Source: Actinomycetota bacterium (GTDB taxonomy: Bacteria > Actinomycetota > Thermoleophilia > Gaiellales > Gaiellaceae). From it: DNA of 58,722 nucleotides. A program made the position numbers and the translations under genes. The notes beneath the pieces were generated by a model, which saw only the letters and a program-made list of their open reading frames with translations, was not told the origin of the DNA and ran no database searches. How positions within the stretch are numbered: position 1 is the first letter of the stretch; each line of letters starts with the position of its first letter. Shown here in pieces: positions 36,113 to 45,123 of the stretch. The stretch is taken from NCBI GenBank assembly GCA_005884575.1, contig VAWW01000058.1:91476-150197 (forward strand), written 5' to 3'.

Positions 36113-36115
36113 ACC

Positions 36116-36793
36116 GTGTTCGACCACGTGACGATCCGCGTCGCCGACCTCGATGCGAGCCCGAGTTTCTACACGCGCGTCTTCGAGCTGCTGGAGTTCG
36201 GCGCGCCGCCGACCGAGGGCGACGGATTCACGGAGTGGAATCAGTTCTCGATCGCGCAGGCGGAACCCGATCGCCCGGTCACGCGCGGGCTGCACGTCGG
36301 CTTCGCCGCGCGCGACCGCTCTCACGTCGACGACTGGTGGCGGGCGCTCGTCGAAGCCGGCTACCGCAGTGACGGCGAGCCCGGGCCTCGCCCGCAGTAC
36401 GGCCCCGAGTACTACGGCGCGTTCGTGTTCGATCCGGACGGCAACAGCGTCGAGGCGGTTCACAACCATCCCGAGCGCCGTGCCGGCGCCGTCGACCACC
36501 TGTGGATCCGGGTACGCGACGCGCAAGCGTCGAAGCGTTTCTACGAGACGACCGGTGCGATCGTCTCGACCTTCTCCGTGGTCGAGGGTGAGCCGACGAA
36601 GAACGTGCACTTCGCGTTTCCGGCCGCGGATCGTCTGACCGTGGACGTGTTTCACCGCGTCGCCGTCGCGGCGGGCTACTCGGACAACGGCGCACCCGGC
36701 GAGCGGCCCGAATACCACGACGGTTACTACGCCGCGTACGTGCTCGACCCCGACGGGCACAACGTCGAGGCCGTGTTCCACGACCAGCACTAG
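36116..36793 (+). CDS. Two-domain VOC family protein
   Basis: A 225-residue protein with two glyoxalase/bleomycin-resistance folds (about residues 1-115 and 120-225). It starts FDHVTIRVADLDASPSFYTRVFELL, and the second domain starts VDHLWIRVRDAQASKRFYETTG. Each ends FDPDGNSVEAV or LDPDGHNVEAVFH, giving the metal-binding His and Glu. Function unknown. It converges on the alpha/beta hydrolase with a four-base overlap. Confidence 0.85.
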   Translation: MFDHVTIRVADLDASPSFYTRVFELLEFGAPPTEGDGFTEWNQFSIAQAEPDRPVTRGLHVGFAARDRSHVDDWWRALVEAGYRSDGEPGPRPQYGPEYYGAFVFDPDGNSVEAVHNHPERRAGAVDHLWIRVRDAQASKRFYETTGAIVSTFSVVEGEPTKNVHFAFPAADRLTVDVFHRVAVAAGYSDNGAPGERPEYHDGYYAAYVLDPDGHNVEAVFHDQH

Positions 36794-37707
36794 GCCGCGC
36801 TGCTGATGACGTCTTCCCAGCGCGACAGGCACACCATGTGGCCTTCGTCCGGGACGAACGTCACGTCGCTGCCGGCGAGCACGTCGGCGAAATGGCGTCC
36901 CATTGCCGGCGAGAGCGTCTCGTCGCTCTCCCCGTGCCAGAGCGTGATCGGCACCTTCACGTCCGCGGGGTCGAACCCCCACGGGCGCAGGTAGAGGAGC
37001 GCGTCCGCGTAGATGCCTCGCGTTCCCTGACGGAACGTCTCGTGCCGGCTGTCGATCAGCATCCGCTCGAGCTCGGGGTTGTCGAGCACGAGGCGGTCGA
37101 CAGTTGCACCGCGACCGAACTCGTCGCGCAGCGCGCGTTTCGGGTCGCGCTTGAACGCACGCGCGTCGCGGGCGACCGAAGCGAGGACGAGCCACGGGAC
37201 GAGGCGGCCCATGCGCGCGCGTCGTCGCAGGTCGGGGGAGAGCTCGCGCGTGAACGTCGTGCCTGCGAGCGGCGTCACCGGCGCGACGAGCACGACGCGC
37301 GTCACGCGGTCAGGCAGCTCGTGCGCGGTCGCGAGCGCGTACGGGCCGCCGCCCGACCAGCCGAGGACGGCGAAGCGGTCGATTCCTTGCGCGTCCGCGA
37401 ACTCGGCGACGTCTCGCGGCCAGTCGAGCATCCGCCGGCCGGGCTTTGGCGAGGAGAGCCCGATCCCCGGCCGGTCGAACGTGATCAGCCGGATCCCGAG
37501 CCGCTGCGCGGTCGACGGGTCGGGATGGCGGATCAGCCGCGACCCCGGGATCCCGTGGAACATCAGCACGGGCGTCCCTTCCGGATCGCCCTGCTCCGCG
37601 TACCCGAGCAGCCGCGCGTCCGCGAGCCGAAACGTCGATCCGGTTCCCGCAGACATGGCCGCCGCCGACGATACCGCGGTAGCCATGCCAGGGGCTGCCC
37701 CAGTCAT
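36790..37707 (-). CDS. Alpha/beta-fold hydrolase
   Basis: A 305-residue hydrolase. Oxyanion loop VLMFHGIPGSRLI, nucleophile elbow GWSGGGPYAL (Ser), a lid at about residues 155-215, acid in HGESDETLS, and the catalytic His in PDEGHMVCL. Substrate unknown. The N-terminal 17 residues before MSAGTGSTFRL look like low-complexity sequence, so the true start may be the ATG at 37656. Divergent from the acyl-CoA dehydrogenase gene with 49 bases between starts. Confidence 0.87.
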   Translation of the reverse strand: MTGAAPGMATAVSSAAAMSAGTGSTFRLADARLLGYAEQGDPEGTPVLMFHGIPGSRLIRHPDPSTAQRLGIRLITFDRPGIGLSSPKPGRRMLDWPRDVAEFADAQGIDRFAVLGWSGGGPYALATAHELPDRVTRVVLVAPVTPLAGTTFTRELSPDLRRRARMGRLVPWLVLASVARDARAFKRDPKRALRDEFGRGATVDRLVLDNPELERMLIDSRHETFRQGTRGIYADALLYLRPWGFDPADVKVPITLWHGESDETLSPAMGRHFADVLAGSDVTFVPDEGHMVCLSRWEDVISSAA

Positions 37708-37756
37708 GTTCTGATCGGACAGGGGTTGGCTCCTCGTCGCGAACTACACTCAGCGC

Positions 37757-38938
37757 GTGGCCTGGGATCCGCTGACCGACGAGCAGCGCGAGATCCGCGA
37801 CCTCGTCCGCACGCTCGCGCGCGAGCGGATTGCGCCCCGTGCCGCCGAGATCGACGAAAGCCATGAGTTCCCCTGGGACGTCGTCGAGCTCTACCGCGAG
37901 CACGAGCTCTTCGGCCTCCTCTTCGACGAGTCATACGGCGGGCTCGGTACCGGCACGCTCCTCGTCCTCGTCGCGATCGAGGAGGTCTCGAAGGTCTGCG
38001 CGACGAGCGGCCTGATCCTCGCCGTCCAGGAACTCGGCTCCCTCGGCCTGAAGCTCGCCGGCACCGAGGAGCAGAAGGAGCGCTGGCTCCCGAGGCTCGC
38101 GAGCGGCGAGTGGCTCGGCGCGTACGCGCTGACGGAGTCCGGCTCGGGCTCCGACTCTGCCGCGATGCGCACGACGGCGACGCGCGACGCCGACCATTAC
38201 GTCCTCAACGGCTCGAAGCGCTTCATCACGAACGCCGGCGTCGCGCAGCTCTACACCGTGTTCGCGAAGACCGATCCGCAAGCGGGTCACGCCGGTATCT
38301 CCGCGTTCGTCGTCGAGGCCGATACGCCCGGCTTCGAGGTCACGCGTGTCGAGCCGAAGATGGGGATCCGCGGCAGCACCACCGGCGAGCTCGTCTTCGA
38401 GGACGCACCCATCCCGCGCGGCAACCTCCTCGGCGCCGAGGGGGAGGGCTTCAAGATCGCAATGCGCATCCTCGACCGCTCACGCCCCGGCGTGGCCGCC
38501 CAGGGACTCGGCATCGCGCAGGGCGCGACCGACTACGCGCTGCAGTACGCGAAGATGCGCGAGACGATGGGCGTGCCGATCGCGCAGCACCAGCTCGTCG
38601 CGGGAATGCTCGCCGACATGGAGACGAAGTGCGAAGCCGCCCGCGGCCTGCTCTACAAGTTCGGCCGCATGGTCGACGAGGGCGCGCCGGACGACGAGCT
38701 GACGAAGACCTCCGCGCAGGCGAAGCTCTTCTGCACCGACACCGCGATGGACGTCACGACCGACGCCGTGCAGATCCTCGGCGGCTACGGCTACATCCAG
38801 GAGTATCCACTCGAACGGATGATGCGCGACGCGAAGATCACGCAGATCTACGAGGGGACGAACCAGATCCAGCGGCTCGTGATCGCGCGCGAGATGCTCA
38901 AGGAGAGCCGCGCGTTCCTGCTCGCCGGCGTGTCCTAG
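37757..38938 (+). CDS. Acyl-CoA dehydrogenase
   Basis: Flavoenzyme that introduces the alpha-beta double bond into acyl-CoA. The 393 residues are full length. The protein shows [18 protein letters not shown], the FAD motif [30 protein letters not shown], and the C-terminal signature with catalytic Glu, [29 protein letters not shown] box (37745-37750) ends six bases before the GTG. Electron-transfer flavoprotein genes are not in the window. The chain length preference cannot be read from sequence. Confidence 0.95.
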   Translation: MAWDPLTDEQREIRDLVRTLARERIAPRAAEIDESHEFPWDVVELYREHELFGLLFDESYGGLGTGTLLVLVAIEEVSKVCATSGLILAVQELGSLGLKLAGTEEQKERWLPRLASGEWLGAYALTESGSGSDSAAMRTTATRDADHYVLNGSKRFITNAGVAQLYTVFAKTDPQAGHAGISAFVVEADTPGFEVTRVEPKMGIRGSTTGELVFEDAPIPRGNLLGAEGEGFKIAMRILDRSRPGVAAQGLGIAQGATDYALQYAKMRETMGVPIAQHQLVAGMLADMETKCEAARGLLYKFGRMVDEGAPDDELTKTSAQAKLFCTDTAMDVTTDAVQILGGYGYIQEYPLERMMRDAKITQIYEGTNQIQRLVIAREMLKESRAFLLAGVS

Positions 38939-39249
38939 TCGACCTGGTCTTCCGCTTCCTCGGCCTGCTCACCGAGCTCGACGATGTCGCCGTCGGTGAA
39001 CAGCACCTTCTGCAGCGCGATGCGCCACTTCGGCGTACGCCGGATCAGGTACTCGAGCGACATCGCGAAGTGCTTGAACTCCTCCTGCTGCGCGTTGTCC
39101 ATGATCGCGCGCGCCTGCTCGTCCGGCTCTACCGAGATCCGCTGCTCGTACCAGCCGATCGCCTCCGCCTCCTCCTGCAGCGAGGCGACCATCCGCGCGA
39201 AGGTCCGCGTTTCGCGGCTGAGCTCGTCGGGAGGCTCGTGCGCGGCAAT
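38935..39249 (-). CDS. Encapsulated-ferritin (EncFtn) homologue, start codon unclear
   Basis: A short ferritin-like protein of the EncFtn family, a ferroxidase usually packed in an encapsulin shell. The family match is direct: HEPPDELSRETR, SLQEEAEAIGWYEQRI, NAQQEEFKHFAMSLEYL, PKWRIALQKVLFTDGDI. The metal-binding Glu, Glu and His positions are kept (EEAEAIGWY and EEFKH). The family N terminus HEPPDELS lies upstream of the only ATG (39192), and no ATG, GTG or TTG precedes it. An ATT at 39249 is the only near-cognate start, giving 104 residues. The usual C-terminal encapsulin-targeting tail is not evident, and no encapsulin gene is adjacent. Confidence 0.85.
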   Translation of the reverse strand: MAAHEPPDELSRETRTFARMVASLQEEAEAIGWYEQRISVEPDEQARAIMDNAQQEEFKHFAMSLEYLIRRTPKWRIALQKVLFTDGDIVELGEQAEEAEDQVD

Positions 39250-39281
39250 ACTCCGAAACGAACCCCCGAGAAAGGTGCGCG

Positions 39282-40208
39282 ATGAAGCTCGAAGGGATCC
39301 ATCACATCACCTGCATCACCGGCGACGCGCCCAGGAACCTGGACTTCTACACGCGCGTTCTCGGCCTGCGGCTCGTGAAGAAGACGGTCAACCAGGACGA
39401 TCCGACCGTCTACCACCTCTTCTACGCGGACGAGCAGGGCAATCCCGGATCCGACCTCACCTTCTTCGAGTACCCGGGCGCCGACCCGGGCCGGGCCGGC
39501 GGCGGCATGGTTCACCGGATCACCTTCCGCGTGAAGAACGAGGACGCGATCACCTTCTGGGAGAAGCGCCTCGCCGCGGAAGAGATCTATCCGGTGCGCG
39601 CGCCGGGCAGCCTGATCTTCGACGATCCCGAGGGACTCAATCTCGAGCTCGCCGTCGTCGAGACGCAGGACGAACCGCTGATCGCCGAGCATCCCGAAAT
39701 CCCGCATTACTGGGCGATCGAGGGCTTCGATTCCGTCCGCGCATACGCCTACGACCCGGACAAGAGCCGCGCGCTGCTCGAGCAGGCGCTCGACTTCCAG
39801 CCGCGCGCCGACGCGGAGTGGGAGGTGCGCGGCGACGAGCGCGGCAGCTTCTACCGCTACGACCCGGCGCCCGCGTGGGCCGCGCGTCCCGGCGCCGGCA
39901 CCGTCCACCACGTCGCGTGGGCGACGCAGATGGACGAGCACGAGGCATGGCGGGAACGCGTCGCCGAGGCCGGCGCGCACCCGACGCCAGTGATCGACCG
40001 CTTCTGGTTCCGCTCCGTCTACTTCCGCGAGCCGAGCGGCGTGCTCTTCGAGCTCGCGACGATCGGGCCCGGCTTCGCGACGGACGAGGATCCGGAGCAC
40101 CTCGGCGAGCAGCTCGTGCTGCCGCCGAACTTCGAACACTTGCGCTCGCGCATCGAGCCCGTCCTGACGCCGCTGCCGAACCCACGGGAGACGTGGACGC
40201 GGAAGTGA
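39282..40208 (+). CDS. Ring-cleaving dioxygenase-like VOC protein (MhqO type)
   Basis: A 308-residue protein with repeated VOC modules. The N-terminal half starts LEGIHHITCITGDAPRNLDFYTRVLGLRLVKKTVN, and the C-terminal half (about residues 150-290) has TVHHVAWATQ and SGVLFELAT. His and Glu ligands fit an Fe(II) or Mn(II) site. Members of this group (MhqO) cleave hydroquinones or catechols. The stop overlaps the next gene in GTGA. The pairing with an MhqD-like hydrolase repeats that of Bacillus mhq operons, which respond to quinones. AAAGGTG precedes the ATG. Confidence 0.88.
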   Translation: MKLEGIHHITCITGDAPRNLDFYTRVLGLRLVKKTVNQDDPTVYHLFYADEQGNPGSDLTFFEYPGADPGRAGGGMVHRITFRVKNEDAITFWEKRLAAEEIYPVRAPGSLIFDDPEGLNLELAVVETQDEPLIAEHPEIPHYWAIEGFDSVRAYAYDPDKSRALLEQALDFQPRADAEWEVRGDERGSFYRYDPAPAWAARPGAGTVHHVAWATQMDEHEAWRERVAEAGAHPTPVIDRFWFRSVYFREPSGVLFELATIGPGFATDEDPEHLGEQLVLPPNFEHLRSRIEPVLTPLPNPRETWTRK

Positions 40209-40810
40209 CGCTCGAGGCGCTCGAGCGGCCCGCGGCCGGCGAGCCGCAGGGCGCGCTCGTGCTCTTCCACGGCCGCGGCGCGGACGAGCACGATCTCTAC
40301 CCGCTCCTCGACGCGCTCGACCCGCAGCGGCGCCTCCACGGCTACACGCCGCGCGGACCGCTGCCGCTCTCGCCCGGGGGCGCGCACTGGTACATCGTCC
40401 CGCGCGTCGGCTTTCCCGACCCGGACACCTTCGCCGCGTCCTACCGGCTCGCTTTGGAATGGCTCGACTCGCTGCCCTATCCGGCGGAGAGAACCGTCCT
40501 CGGCGGCTTCTCGCAGGGGGCCGTGATGAGCTATGCGCTCGGCCTCGGCAGCGACCGGCCGAGGCCCGCCGCGATCACGGCCTTCTCCGGCTTCATCCCG
40601 ACCGTCGCGACCTGGGAGCCGGATCTCGACGACCGGCCGCCGGTCGCGATCGGGCACGGCATCTACGACCCGATCATCCCGGTCGAGTTCGCGCGTGAGG
40701 CCCGTGAGCGGCTCGGCGACGAGAACCTCCTCTACCGCGAGTACCCGCTGCCGCACGCGATCGACCCGGGCTTCGTCCGCGAGGTTTCAGGGTGGCTGCC
40801 GGTGCGTTAG
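40205..40810 (+). CDS. Carboxylesterase/phospholipase-type alpha/beta hydrolase (MhqD type)
   Basis: A 201-residue hydrolase. Oxyanion loop LVLFHGRGADEHDLYPLLDAL, nucleophile elbow GGFSQGAVMSYALG (Ser), acid in GIYDPIIPVEFA and His in YPLPHAIDP. Its order and overlap with the MhqO-like gene (GTGA at 40205-40208) match the mhqO-mhqD pairing. A role in handling quinone or aromatic products is inferred from this context only. Confidence 0.88.
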   Translation: MTLEALERPAAGEPQGALVLFHGRGADEHDLYPLLDALDPQRRLHGYTPRGPLPLSPGGAHWYIVPRVGFPDPDTFAASYRLALEWLDSLPYPAERTVLGGFSQGAVMSYALGLGSDRPRPAAITAFSGFIPTVATWEPDLDDRPPVAIGHGIYDPIIPVEFAREARERLGDENLLYREYPLPHAIDPGFVREVSGWLPVR

Positions 40811-40843
40811 GCTCGGACACTTTCCTGGGTCGAGGAGGAGTCA

Positions 40844-41599
40844 ATGAAGCGAACGACGATCGTGCTGGCCGTCGCGGCCGCGCTGGCGATCCCGGTCTCT
40901 GCGGGCGCGGCCGGGCAGTCGCTCAAGTTCTGCACGGACCCGACCTTCCCGCCGATGGAGTCCGCGACGACGAGCGGCTCGATGGTCGGGTTCGACATCG
41001 ACATGGCGAAGGCGATCGGCACGCAGTGGGGCGGCGGGTCGAAGCCCGTCAAGACTGCCTTCCCCGGACTGCTGCCGGCGCTCGGCGCGAAGAAGTGCGA
41101 CGCCGTCATCAGCGGCATCTTCATCACGCCCGACCGGACGAAGCAGTTCCCCGCGGTCGCTTACATGCACTCGCACCGCGTCCTGCTCGTCAAGGCCGGC
41201 AACCCGAAGGGGATCAAGACGCCGAACGACCTCAAGGGCAAGAACGTCGCCGTCCAAGCCGGGACGAAGTACGAGGAGTACCTGAAGGGCCTGAAGTCGA
41301 AGCTCGGCTTCAGCCTCCAGAGCTATCCCGGCGATACGGACGCGGTCGCGCAGCTCCTGCTCGGGCGCGCGGAGGCCGTGCTGACGCAGGACACCTCGGC
41401 GGCGTACCAGATCGGGAAGCATCCCGGGAAGCTGGCGATCGCCTACCTGTTTCCGCAGCAGGACGCGTTCGGCATCTACTACCGCAAGGGTGACGCGATC
41501 GGCCCGCAGCTCAAGACTGCGGTCGCGAAGCTGAGGTCGGTCGGAACGCTGTCGAAGCTGGCGGCGAAGTACAAGCTGCCGGCGCAAGACGTGAAGTAA
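40844..41599 (+). CDS. Polar amino-acid ABC transporter, substrate-binding protein
   Basis: A 251-residue secreted binding protein. The signal peptide runs to about residue 23 (VLAVAAALAIPVSAGA). The mature protein opens SLKFCTDPTFPPMESATTS and shows GFDIDMAKAIG, DAVISGIFITPDRTKQF and NDLKGKNVAVQAGTKYEEYL, the periplasmic-binding-protein family 3 fold. AGGAGG lies just before the ATG. It heads an operon with the permease and the ATPase. The ligand is probably an amino acid, not determined. Confidence 0.92.
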   Translation: MKRTTIVLAVAAALAIPVSAGAAGQSLKFCTDPTFPPMESATTSGSMVGFDIDMAKAIGTQWGGGSKPVKTAFPGLLPALGAKKCDAVISGIFITPDRTKQFPAVAYMHSHRVLLVKAGNPKGIKTPNDLKGKNVAVQAGTKYEEYLKGLKSKLGFSLQSYPGDTDAVAQLLLGRAEAVLTQDTSAAYQIGKHPGKLAIAYLFPQQDAFGIYYRKGDAIGPQLKTAVAKLRSVGTLSKLAAKYKLPAQDVK

Positions 41600-41612
41600 C
41601 ACTGGGCCGCGC

Positions 41613-42356
41613 GTGGTCGCGAGCTTCGATACGCACGTTTTCTGGGAGGCACTCTCTTCCGGGCCGTACTGGAAGGGAGCGCTTCTCGCACTCGGGCTGA
41701 CGGTCGCGTCGATCTCCGTCGCGATCGTGATCGGCTTTCTGCTCGCGCTCGGACGCAGCAGCCGCCTGCGCGCAGTGCGCGGCTTCGTCTTCTTCTACAA
41801 CTGGCTCTTCCGCGCGACGCCGACGCTGCTGCAGCTGCTCTTCATCTGGGACGCGCTGCCGCAGCTCTGGCCCGTCTTCGCGGGCAGCTGGTTCACGCCG
41901 TTCCTCGCGGCGTTCGTCGCGCTGTCGCTGAACGAGGCCGCGTACATGTCGGAGATCATCCGCGCCGGCCTGCTCTCCGTCGATCCGGGCCAGGAGCTCG
42001 CCGGCCGCGCGCTCGGGATGTCGCGCCGCCAGATCCTGCGCCGTGTGATCGTGCCGCAGTCGATCCGGATCATCATCCCGCCGACCGGCAACGAGTTCAT
42101 CACGCTGCTGAAGCTGACCAGCCTCGCGTCGGTGATCTCGGTGCACGAGCTGCTGACCGCCGCGAACGAGCAGGCGTCGGTCGCATTCAAGTTTGCGGAG
42201 GTCTACGGCGCCGCGCTCGTGTACTACCTCGCGATGGTCAGCGTGTTGATGCTCCTCCAGAGCCGGCTGGAGCGGCGGTTCACGTTCACCTCCGCCGGCC
42301 GCCGCCGCCGTGTCGCCGCGCCCGCGGTTCCCGCCGTCTCGCACGACGCGCGATGA
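41613..42356 (+). CDS. Polar amino-acid ABC transporter, permease
   Basis: A 247-residue inner-membrane permease of the HisMQ type. The EAA loop is visible as ELAGRALGMSRRQILRRVIVPQSIRIIIPP. About five hydrophobic segments are present, for example LALGLTVASISVAIVIGFLLAL and FTPFLAAFVALSLNEAAYMSEII. The GTG start is 13 bases after the binding-protein stop. The stop overlaps the ATPase start in ATGA. Confidence 0.93.
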   Translation: MVASFDTHVFWEALSSGPYWKGALLALGLTVASISVAIVIGFLLALGRSSRLRAVRGFVFFYNWLFRATPTLLQLLFIWDALPQLWPVFAGSWFTPFLAAFVALSLNEAAYMSEIIRAGLLSVDPGQELAGRALGMSRRQILRRVIVPQSIRIIIPPTGNEFITLLKLTSLASVISVHELLTAANEQASVAFKFAEVYGAALVYYLAMVSVLMLLQSRLERRFTFTSAGRRRRVAAPAVPAVSHDAR

Positions 42357-43063
42357 GTCGCGACGCGATTCTGCGCGCTGATGCAGTGCACAAGCACTAC
42401 GGCGACCTCGAGGTGCTGCGCGGTGTCACCTTCGAGGTCGGCCGCGGCGAGGTGAAGGTGATCATCGGCCCGTCCGGCTCGGGGAAGTCGACGCTCCTGC
42501 GCTGCCTTGCGCTGCTCGAGGAGCCGGACGCCGGCCAGGTCTCGCTCGAGGGACGGCGGCCCGGGCGCGGCGAGGTCGGCATGGTCTTCCAGCGCTTCAA
42601 CCTCTTCCAGAACATGACCGCGCTCGGCAACGTGATGATCGGGCTGACGGAGGTACGGCGGCTCCCGAAGCGGGAGGCGCGCGAGCAGGCGACGGAGTTC
42701 CTCGCGCGCGTGGGACTGAAGGACAAGGCCGGCCAGTATCCCGACGAGCTCTCCGGCGGCCAGCAACAGCGGGTCGCGATCGCGCGCGCGCTCGTGATGC
42801 GGCCGCAGGCGATGCTCTTCGACGAGCCGACCTCGGCGCTCGACGTCGAGCTCGTGCGCGAGGTGCTCGACGTGATGGAGCAGCTCGCAAACGAGGGGAT
42901 GACGATGGTCGTCGTCTCGCACGAGCTCCGCTTCGCGCACCACGTCGCGAGCTCGATCCTGATGATGGACGAGGGCGTCGTGATCGAGGAGGCGCCGCCG
43001 GAGCAGTTCTTCTCGGCGCCGGAGCACGAGCGGACGAGGCGCTTCCTCGCGCTCGTCGAGTGA
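42353..43063 (+). CDS. Polar amino-acid ABC transporter, ATPase
   Basis: A 236-residue nucleotide-binding subunit of the GlnQ/HisP type. Walker A GPSGSGKSTLLRC, Q loop FQRFNLFQNMTALGN, signature LSGGQQQRVAIARAL, Walker B MLFDEPTSALD and the H loop VVSHE are all present. It closes the three-gene transporter. Its stop overlaps the GTG of the 2-hydroxyacid dehydrogenase, suggesting a joint catabolic operon. Confidence 0.96.
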   Translation: MSRDAILRADAVHKHYGDLEVLRGVTFEVGRGEVKVIIGPSGSGKSTLLRCLALLEEPDAGQVSLEGRRPGRGEVGMVFQRFNLFQNMTALGNVMIGLTEVRRLPKREAREQATEFLARVGLKDKAGQYPDELSGGQQQRVAIARALVMRPQAMLFDEPTSALDVELVREVLDVMEQLANEGMTMVVVSHELRFAHHVASSILMMDEGVVIEEAPPEQFFSAPEHERTRRFLALVE

Positions 43064-43950
43064 CCGTTCTCGTCCTCTCGCCGCTCTATCCGGACGACGC
43101 GCTCGGCGGTTTGGCGGTCGTGCGCGAGCCGCGCGAAGACGTCGAGGCGATCCTGACGATGCCCGCCTTCCCCGTCACGGGCGACGACATGGACGCGCTG
43201 CCGGGGCTGCGCGTCGTCGCGACCGGGACGATCGGCTACGACCACATCGACGTCGATGCGGCCGCGGCGCGCGGGGTGTGGGTGTGCAACGTGCCGGATT
43301 ACTGCGTCGAGGAGGTTGCGGATCACACGCTCGCGCTGCTGCTCGCGCTGACGCGCGGCGTCGTGGCGCTCGACCGGGACGTGCGAGCGGGACGTTGGGA
43401 TCCGCGTGCCGCCGGCCCGCTGCGCACGCTCGCCCGGCTGCGTGTCGGCATCGTCGGTCACGGGCGCATCGGCGGCGCCGTTGCGCGGCGGCTCGCTGCA
43501 CTCGGGTGCGAGGTGCTCGTGAACGACGTGCGCGACGTCGGCGTCCCGCGCGTCGCCCTCGACGAGCTGCTTGCGCGCGCGGACGTCGTCACGCTGCACG
43601 TGCCGCTCACGCGCGAGACGGACAGCCTGATCGGGCCGATGGAGATCGCGAGCATCAAATCGGGCGCACTGCTGATCAACACCTCGCGCGGCCGCGTCGT
43701 CGAGCTCGACCCGCTCGTCCGCGCTCTCCGTGAGGGCCACCTCGGCGGCGCCGCGCTCGACGTCCTCCCTGAGGAGCCGCCGCCCGAGGTGCCGCAGCTG
43801 CCGAACCTGATCGTCACGCCGCATGCCGCCTGGCACAGCGCGGAGGCCGAGCGCAAGGCGATCGCCGACGCCGTCGAAGCGGTGCGAACCGCCCTTCGGG
43901 GCGAGCGGCCTTCGACGGCCGTTCCGGAAACGTGGGAGACTCGCGCGTAG
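43060..43950 (+). CDS. D-2-hydroxyacid dehydrogenase
   Basis: A 296-residue NAD(P)-dependent dehydrogenase. The NAD motif is VGIVGHGRIGGAVARRLAALG, the catalytic Arg is in NTSRGRVVEL, the Glu in LPEEPP, and the His in TPHAAWHS. It probably reduces or oxidises a 2-oxo acid such as a keto amino-acid derivative, which would fit the upstream amino-acid transporter. The substrate is not determined. Confidence 0.92.
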   Translation: MTVLVLSPLYPDDALGGLAVVREPREDVEAILTMPAFPVTGDDMDALPGLRVVATGTIGYDHIDVDAAAARGVWVCNVPDYCVEEVADHTLALLLALTRGVVALDRDVRAGRWDPRAAGPLRTLARLRVGIVGHGRIGGAVARRLAALGCEVLVNDVRDVGVPRVALDELLARADVVTLHVPLTRETDSLIGPMEIASIKSGALLINTSRGRVVELDPLVRALREGHLGGAALDVLPEEPPPEVPQLPNLIVTPHAAWHSAEAERKAIADAVEAVRTALRGERPSTAVPETWETRA

Positions 43951-43978
43951 CCGGGCGAACGCCCGAAAAGGAGGAACC

Positions 43979-44263
43979 ATGTATGCGATCGTCCGTCAGT
44001 ACGAAGGAAGTCCCGACCTCGTCGACGCGCTCGTCCGGAGCGAGAGCGACGTCAAGCGGATCATCACCGGGATCAGCGGCTTCAAGGCGTACTACCTCGT
44101 GCGAACGACGGAGGGCGAGGCGACGTCGATCAGCGTGTACGAGGACGAGAACGGCGCGAAGGACTCGACGCGGCAGGCGGCGGAGTGGGTCCGCGAGAAC
44201 CTCCCGGATCTGGCGGTCAGTCCGCCGCAGGTCACGGCCGGCGAGGTCGTTCTCTCATTCTAG
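43979..44263 (+). CDS. Small ABM-like (monooxygenase-fold) protein
   Basis: A 94-residue protein of ferredoxin-like dimeric alpha/beta fold, YAIVRQYEGSPDLVDALVRSESDVKRIITGISGFKAYYLVRT, then SISVYEDENGAKDS. Small antibiotic-biosynthesis-monooxygenase-like proteins are often stress or quinone related. AAAGGAGGAACC before the ATG gives an excellent ribosome-binding site. It converges on a minus-strand gene with a four-base overlap. Confidence 0.75.
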   Translation: MYAIVRQYEGSPDLVDALVRSESDVKRIITGISGFKAYYLVRTTEGEATSISVYEDENGAKDSTRQAAEWVRENLPDLAVSPPQVTAGEVVLSF

Positions 44264-45123
44264 GAGCGCGGCAGCGACGAGGTGTCGACCACCTCGAAGT
44301 CGCTCCCGTGCAGCTGTCCAAGCGTGTGCACCTGGTCGTTCGACCAGTGCGGATCGGGCGCGCCGGAGATGAACCACGGCGCGCCGTTGTCGGCGAGGAT
44401 CATCCCGTAGCGCTTCAGCGCGGTCAGCACGACGCGCGCCTGCGGCGGGTAGCCGCCGATGTCGAAGCTCGCTTTCAGCCGCACGCGTAGCCCCATCGGC
44501 GGCAGGCTCGGGTCGTTCGAGTCGCTCGCATAGTGGCGCGCCGGATAGACGTACGCGCGGCGGGTCTTGCGCGCGGTGAAGCGCAGCGCGTGGTTGATCG
44601 AGCCCCGCGCCGCTTCGTCCCAGCGTGCGAGCCCGGGAAAGATCGGCAGGCCCGCCGCGTCCGCCGACGTCCAGCCCGCCGGCCGCAGCGCGTTCCTCCG
44701 GAGGTCGAAGATCGCACCGGAACCCGCGCGCCAGCCGCCCGCCGTCTTCTGGAGCGCATAGAGCTCGTAGAGCCGGCAGGCGCTCCTGTCGAAGAGCAGC
44801 GCGTGCCGGTCGCCGCCGCCTTCGATGTGCACGCCGCGCGGAATCGGATACGGGCCCCTGTCGCTCTCGTCCGCGTAGTCGAACGTAACGCGCGACCGCG
44901 GCGTCTTCCTCGTCACTACGTCGAACGGGATCCCGATCCTGCTGCCCTCGTAGAGGCCGGAGCCGAAGTCCGCGTGCACAGGCGCGTCGAGTCCGATTGA
45001 CCGCACGACCGTCGCGGAGTCTGCGGCGACGGGCAGCGAGTCGACGCGCTGGTTCCACGGGTTCGAGGCCGGAAAGACCGGACAGCCCATGAATACGACG
45101 GCGGCGAGGAACGAGGCGATCAC
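44260..45123 (-). CDS. Secreted protein with NPWN/DFGSG motifs, function unknown
   Basis: A 287-residue secreted protein with an N-terminal signal (IASFLAAVVFMGC, possibly a lipobox-like Cys). The mature part begins NPWNQRVDSLPVAADS and continues DAPVHADFGSGLYEGSRIGIPFDVV and IPRGVHIEGGGDRHALLFD. These motifs recur in secreted proteins of bacteria and fungi that, as far as I know, have no assigned domain name. It is coupled to the upstream phospholipase D gene (GTGA), so both proteins probably act outside the cytoplasm or on lipids. Confidence 0.72.
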   Translation of the reverse strand: MIASFLAAVVFMGCPVFPASNPWNQRVDSLPVAADSATVVRSIGLDAPVHADFGSGLYEGSRIGIPFDVVTRKTPRSRVTFDYADESDRGPYPIPRGVHIEGGGDRHALLFDRSACRLYELYALQKTAGGWRAGSGAIFDLRRNALRPAGWTSADAAGLPIFPGLARWDEAARGSINHALRFTARKTRRAYVYPARHYASDSNDPSLPPMGLRVRLKASFDIGGYPPQARVVLTALKRYGMILADNGAPWFISGAPDPHWSNDQVHTLGQLHGSDFEVVDTSSLPRS

